From: Oscillospiraceae bacterium
GTDB lineage: Bacteria > Bacillota > Clostridia > Oscillospirales > Ruminococcaceae
NCBI GenBank assembly: GCA_017848075.1
Contig: JAGALG010000134.1
Span: 1-8,115, forward strand
Direction of reading: 5' to 3'
DNA: 8,115 nucleotides
Numbering within the stretch: the stretch's first letter is position 1; the number at the start of each line of letters is the position of its first letter. Under the pieces are notes generated by a model. That model was not told the DNA's origin, ran no database searches, and saw nothing but the letters and a program-made list of their open reading frames with translations. Both the position numbers and the translations under genes were made by a program. This document shows positions 6,228 to 8,115 of the stretch, piece by piece.

Positions 6228-7493
6228 TTGGACGACGGGTTACTTTATTTTGTTTTGGTGTTGCTGATTGCAGGTTCGGCCTTCTTCTCCGCTTCGGAGA
6301 CGGCGCTGAGCACCTTTAACCGTGTGCGTATGAAGAACGCTGCGGAGGAAGGCGACAAAAAGGCAAAGAAAGTTCTCAAGGTAGCTGATGACTATGATAA
6401 AACCATTTCCACCATTCTCATCGGCAACAACATTGTAAACATTGCGGCATCTTCTTTGGCAACGGTACTGTTCCTGAAGTTGTCCCCACAGAATGGCGCG
6501 CTGCTCTCCAGCGTTATTATGACATTGGTAGTTCTGATTTTTGGTGAGGTTTCTCCGAAATCTTTGGCAAAGACCAATGCGGACAAACTGGCAGCTTTTG
6601 TTGCTCCGGCAATCGATCTGCTGCGTACCGTTTTTACTCCACTTTCCTTCCTGCTGGTGAAGCTGACTGATGCGCTGAACAGTAAGACCGGTGGTGACGA
6701 ACAGCCTTCTGTAACAGAGGAGGAACTGATCTCCATCATCGAGACCATCGAGGAAGAAGGCGTTCTGGAACAGGCTGAAAGCGATCTGGTTCAGTCTGCG
6801 CTGGAATTCGACGAGATCGAGGTACAGGAAGTTCTGACCCATCGTGTGGATATGATCGCAATGGATATTGATGATCCATGGGAAGAACAGCTGAAGCTGG
6901 TACAGAGCGAGGGTATTTCCCGCTTCCCAGTCTATGAGGACACCATTGACCATGTGGTTGGTGTGGTTCGTGCAAAAGATATTCTGCTGGCTGAGGTTGC
7001 CGGCAACCGTGATCTGCGCAAGCTGATCACCCCTATTATGTTTGTTCATGCAACCATGAGCATTTCCACCCTGCTCAGCGATCTGCGCCGTCAGAAAATG
7101 CAGATGGCCATTGTTACGGATGACTACGGAGGTACTCTGGGTCTGGTAACCATGGAGGACTGTCTGGAAGAATTGGTTGGTGAGATCTGGGACGAGTACG
7201 ATAAAGTGGAAGAAGAGTTTGTGGATCTGGGTAACGATGTCTATGAAGTATCCGGTGAGTACAATATTTATGACTTGCTGGACAACATGGACTGCAATAC
7301 CCGAAACTTTGAAAGTGATTATAATACTGTCAGCGGTTGGACTGTGGAACAGATGGAGCATATCCCGGAAGTGGGCGAATCCTTCAACTATGAGCATCTG
7401 ACCGTTGAGGTAAAAGAAATGGAAGAACAGCGCATTACCAAGCTGATCGTGACAAAACATCCTCTGCCGGAAAGCGACGAGGACGACGACTAA
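6228..7493 (+). CDS. CNNM/CorC (hemolysin C)-type membrane protein with CBS pair
   Basis: A 421-residue protein of the CNNM/CorB/MpfA group, implicated in Mg2+ (or other cation) efflux; older annotations say hemolysin. Domain order is complete. The DUF21/CNNM membrane domain is at about 1-155, with GSAFFSASETALSTFNRVRM (16-35), LIGNNIVNIAASSLAT (64-79) and the conserved IFGEVSPKSLAK (104-115). A CBS pair follows at about 203-322, with SRFPVYEDTIDHVVGVV (231-247) and the acidic stretch DDYGGTLGLVTMEDCLEELV (298-317). A CorC_HlyC domain at about 333-410 and a very acidic tail (ESDEDDD) end the protein. The start is TTG at 6228, 10 nt after AGGAG (6213-6217); the next in-frame ATG is residue 35, inside the conserved membrane domain, so TTG is needed for an intact first helix. 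CBS domains commonly bind adenine nucleotides. Transported ion is not readable from sequence. Confidence 0.93.
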   Translation: MDDGLLYFVLVLLIAGSAFFSASETALSTFNRVRMKNAAEEGDKKAKKVLKVADDYDKTISTILIGNNIVNIAASSLATVLFLKLSPQNGALLSSVIMTLVVLIFGEVSPKSLAKTNADKLAAFVAPAIDLLRTVFTPLSFLLVKLTDALNSKTGGDEQPSVTEEELISIIETIEEEGVLEQAESDLVQSALEFDEIEVQEVLTHRVDMIAMDIDDPWEEQLKLVQSEGISRFPVYEDTIDHVVGVVRAKDILLAEVAGNRDLRKLITPIMFVHATMSISTLLSDLRRQKMQMAIVTDDYGGTLGLVTMEDCLEELVGEIWDEYDKVEEEFVDLGNDVYEVSGEYNIYDLLDNMDCNTRNFESDYNTVSGWTVEQMEHIPEVGESFNYEHLTVEVKEMEEQRITKLIVTKHPLPESDEDDD

Positions 7494-7523
7494 GCCCTGT
7501 TTCTGCGCTGTCTGGAGGAAATT

Positions 7524-8115
7524 ATGGAAGAAAACAAGACCCAAGGACGCCGTTACCCTACGGAAATCGTGGTGGGTATCGTTGTAGTGCTGTTGGCACT
7601 GATCGGTCTGTTCACCGTGGTGACATCCTGTATCCATCTGGGCCAGCGTTTGCTGGATAATTCCAGGGAAAAAGAAGAATTTGAGCAAATCCTGTTTCCG
7701 GTGCTGATGTTCGACCCGGCTGTAGTGGAAGATCCATCGGAAATGGATGATCTGGTGCTGCTGCGTTCTTCGATCTGGGCTACCTTCCTCAGCAATACGG
7801 AGAAATATCCGATCGACTCCATTGGCCGTATTTCTGTGGCCAAGTCCGATGTGGATGTGGCTGCAGCTAAGCTTTTTGGCCCGGAAATCCAGCTGAATCA
7901 TCAGAGCTTTTCCGATTATATGAACACCTACTATTATGATGAGCTGTACGAAACTTATCTGGCACCGATCGATGGCTCTTCGATTCTGTACACCCCACAG
8001 GTGGAGGATATCGACCACAGCGGTGTAATCTATACGCTCCGTGTGGGCTATCTGGAAAGCGGCAATGAATGGATGGCAACGCTGCAGGGCAGTGACTATG
8101 AACCAACACCGGACA
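7524..8115 (+). CDS. Unrecognised membrane-anchored protein (runs off right edge)
   Basis: I do not recognise this protein. The first 197 residues are visible. A short basic N-terminus (MEENKTQGRRYPTE) leads into one strongly hydrophobic helix (about 15-35, IVVGIVVVLLALIGLFTVVT in part), so by the positive-inside rule the remaining region should face outward. The sequence VTSC at 33-36 fits a lipobox, leaving two options: an uncleaved anchor or a lipoprotein with Cys36 at the mature end. A charged segment follows (RLLDNSREKEEFEQIL, about 42-57), then a soluble, acidic, Tyr-rich region with no motif I can name. The ATG at 7524 has GGAGG (7514-7518) at 5 nt spacing, an excellent site. It begins 30 nt after the CNNM/CorC-type stop with no terminator between, so the two are probably co-transcribed. 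Codon use looks like that of its neighbours, so recent transfer is not suggested. Confidence 0.85.
   Translation, partial: MEENKTQGRRYPTEIVVGIVVVLLALIGLFTVVTSCIHLGQRLLDNSREKEEFEQILFPVLMFDPAVVEDPSEMDDLVLLRSSIWATFLSNTEKYPIDSIGRISVAKSDVDVAAAKLFGPEIQLNHQSFSDYMNTYYYDELYETYLAPIDGSSILYTPQVEDIDHSGVIYTLRVGYLESGNEWMATLQGSDYEPTPD

Noticed and set aside
6240..8018. Long open frame of 592 codons on the minus strand
   Set aside because: It is antisense to the CNNM/CorC-type gene and the following membrane-protein gene. The translation is His/Gln-rich and low in complexity, without a ribosome binding site or family motif.

Overview
The window reads as a chromosomal housekeeping stretch from a low-to-mid GC Gram-positive anaerobe, most likely a clostridial gut bacterium of the Oscillospiraceae/Ruminococcaceae type. 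This is an inference from gene content (CdaA/CdaR c-di-AMP genes, a DUF3343 plus class V aminotransferase pair, a COG2509 oxidoreductase, a YczE-type membrane protein), strong AGGAGG-type ribosome binding sites, and use of GTG and TTG starts. I see no insertion sequence, phage gene, CRISPR array, tRNA or rRNA.

Layout. The left end (1-645) is a two-gene unit on the minus strand: a 79-residue DUF3343-type protein translationally coupled (ATGA overlap) to the N-terminal part of a cysteine-desulfurase-like aminotransferase that runs off the left edge. A divergent intergenic region (646-839) holds a good extended -10 promoter for the plus strand and a weaker candidate for the minus strand. Everything to the right is on the plus strand: cdaA and cdaR (840-2986, TAATG overlap), a terminator-like hairpin (2994-3028), a COG2509-type FAD-dependent oxidoreductase (3053-4645), a HAD-family phosphatase (4685-5332) and a YczE-type membrane protein (5348-6001). 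After a 226-bp AT-rich gap with a weak terminator, a promoter and a leader hairpin comes a CNNM/CorC-type membrane protein with CBS domains (6228-7493). Last is an unrecognised membrane-anchored protein cut by the right edge (7524-8115).

How the genes work together. CdaA makes c-di-AMP at the membrane and CdaR is its extracytoplasmic-facing regulator; this is the clearest functional pair. The usual third partner, glmM, does not follow. The minus-strand pair resembles gene pairs seen near selenium-metabolism genes in other Firmicutes, so a sulfur/selenium transfer role is plausible but not proven here. The oxidoreductase, phosphatase and YczE-type genes are closely spaced and may be co-transcribed, though I see no shared pathway. 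The CNNM protein probably handles Mg2+ or another cation, and the last gene may be co-expressed with it.

Most of the window is ordinary. The most worthwhile leads are the DUF3343/aminotransferase pair, the cdaAR operon lacking glmM and ending in a hairpin very close to the next gene, and the unrecognised terminal membrane protein.
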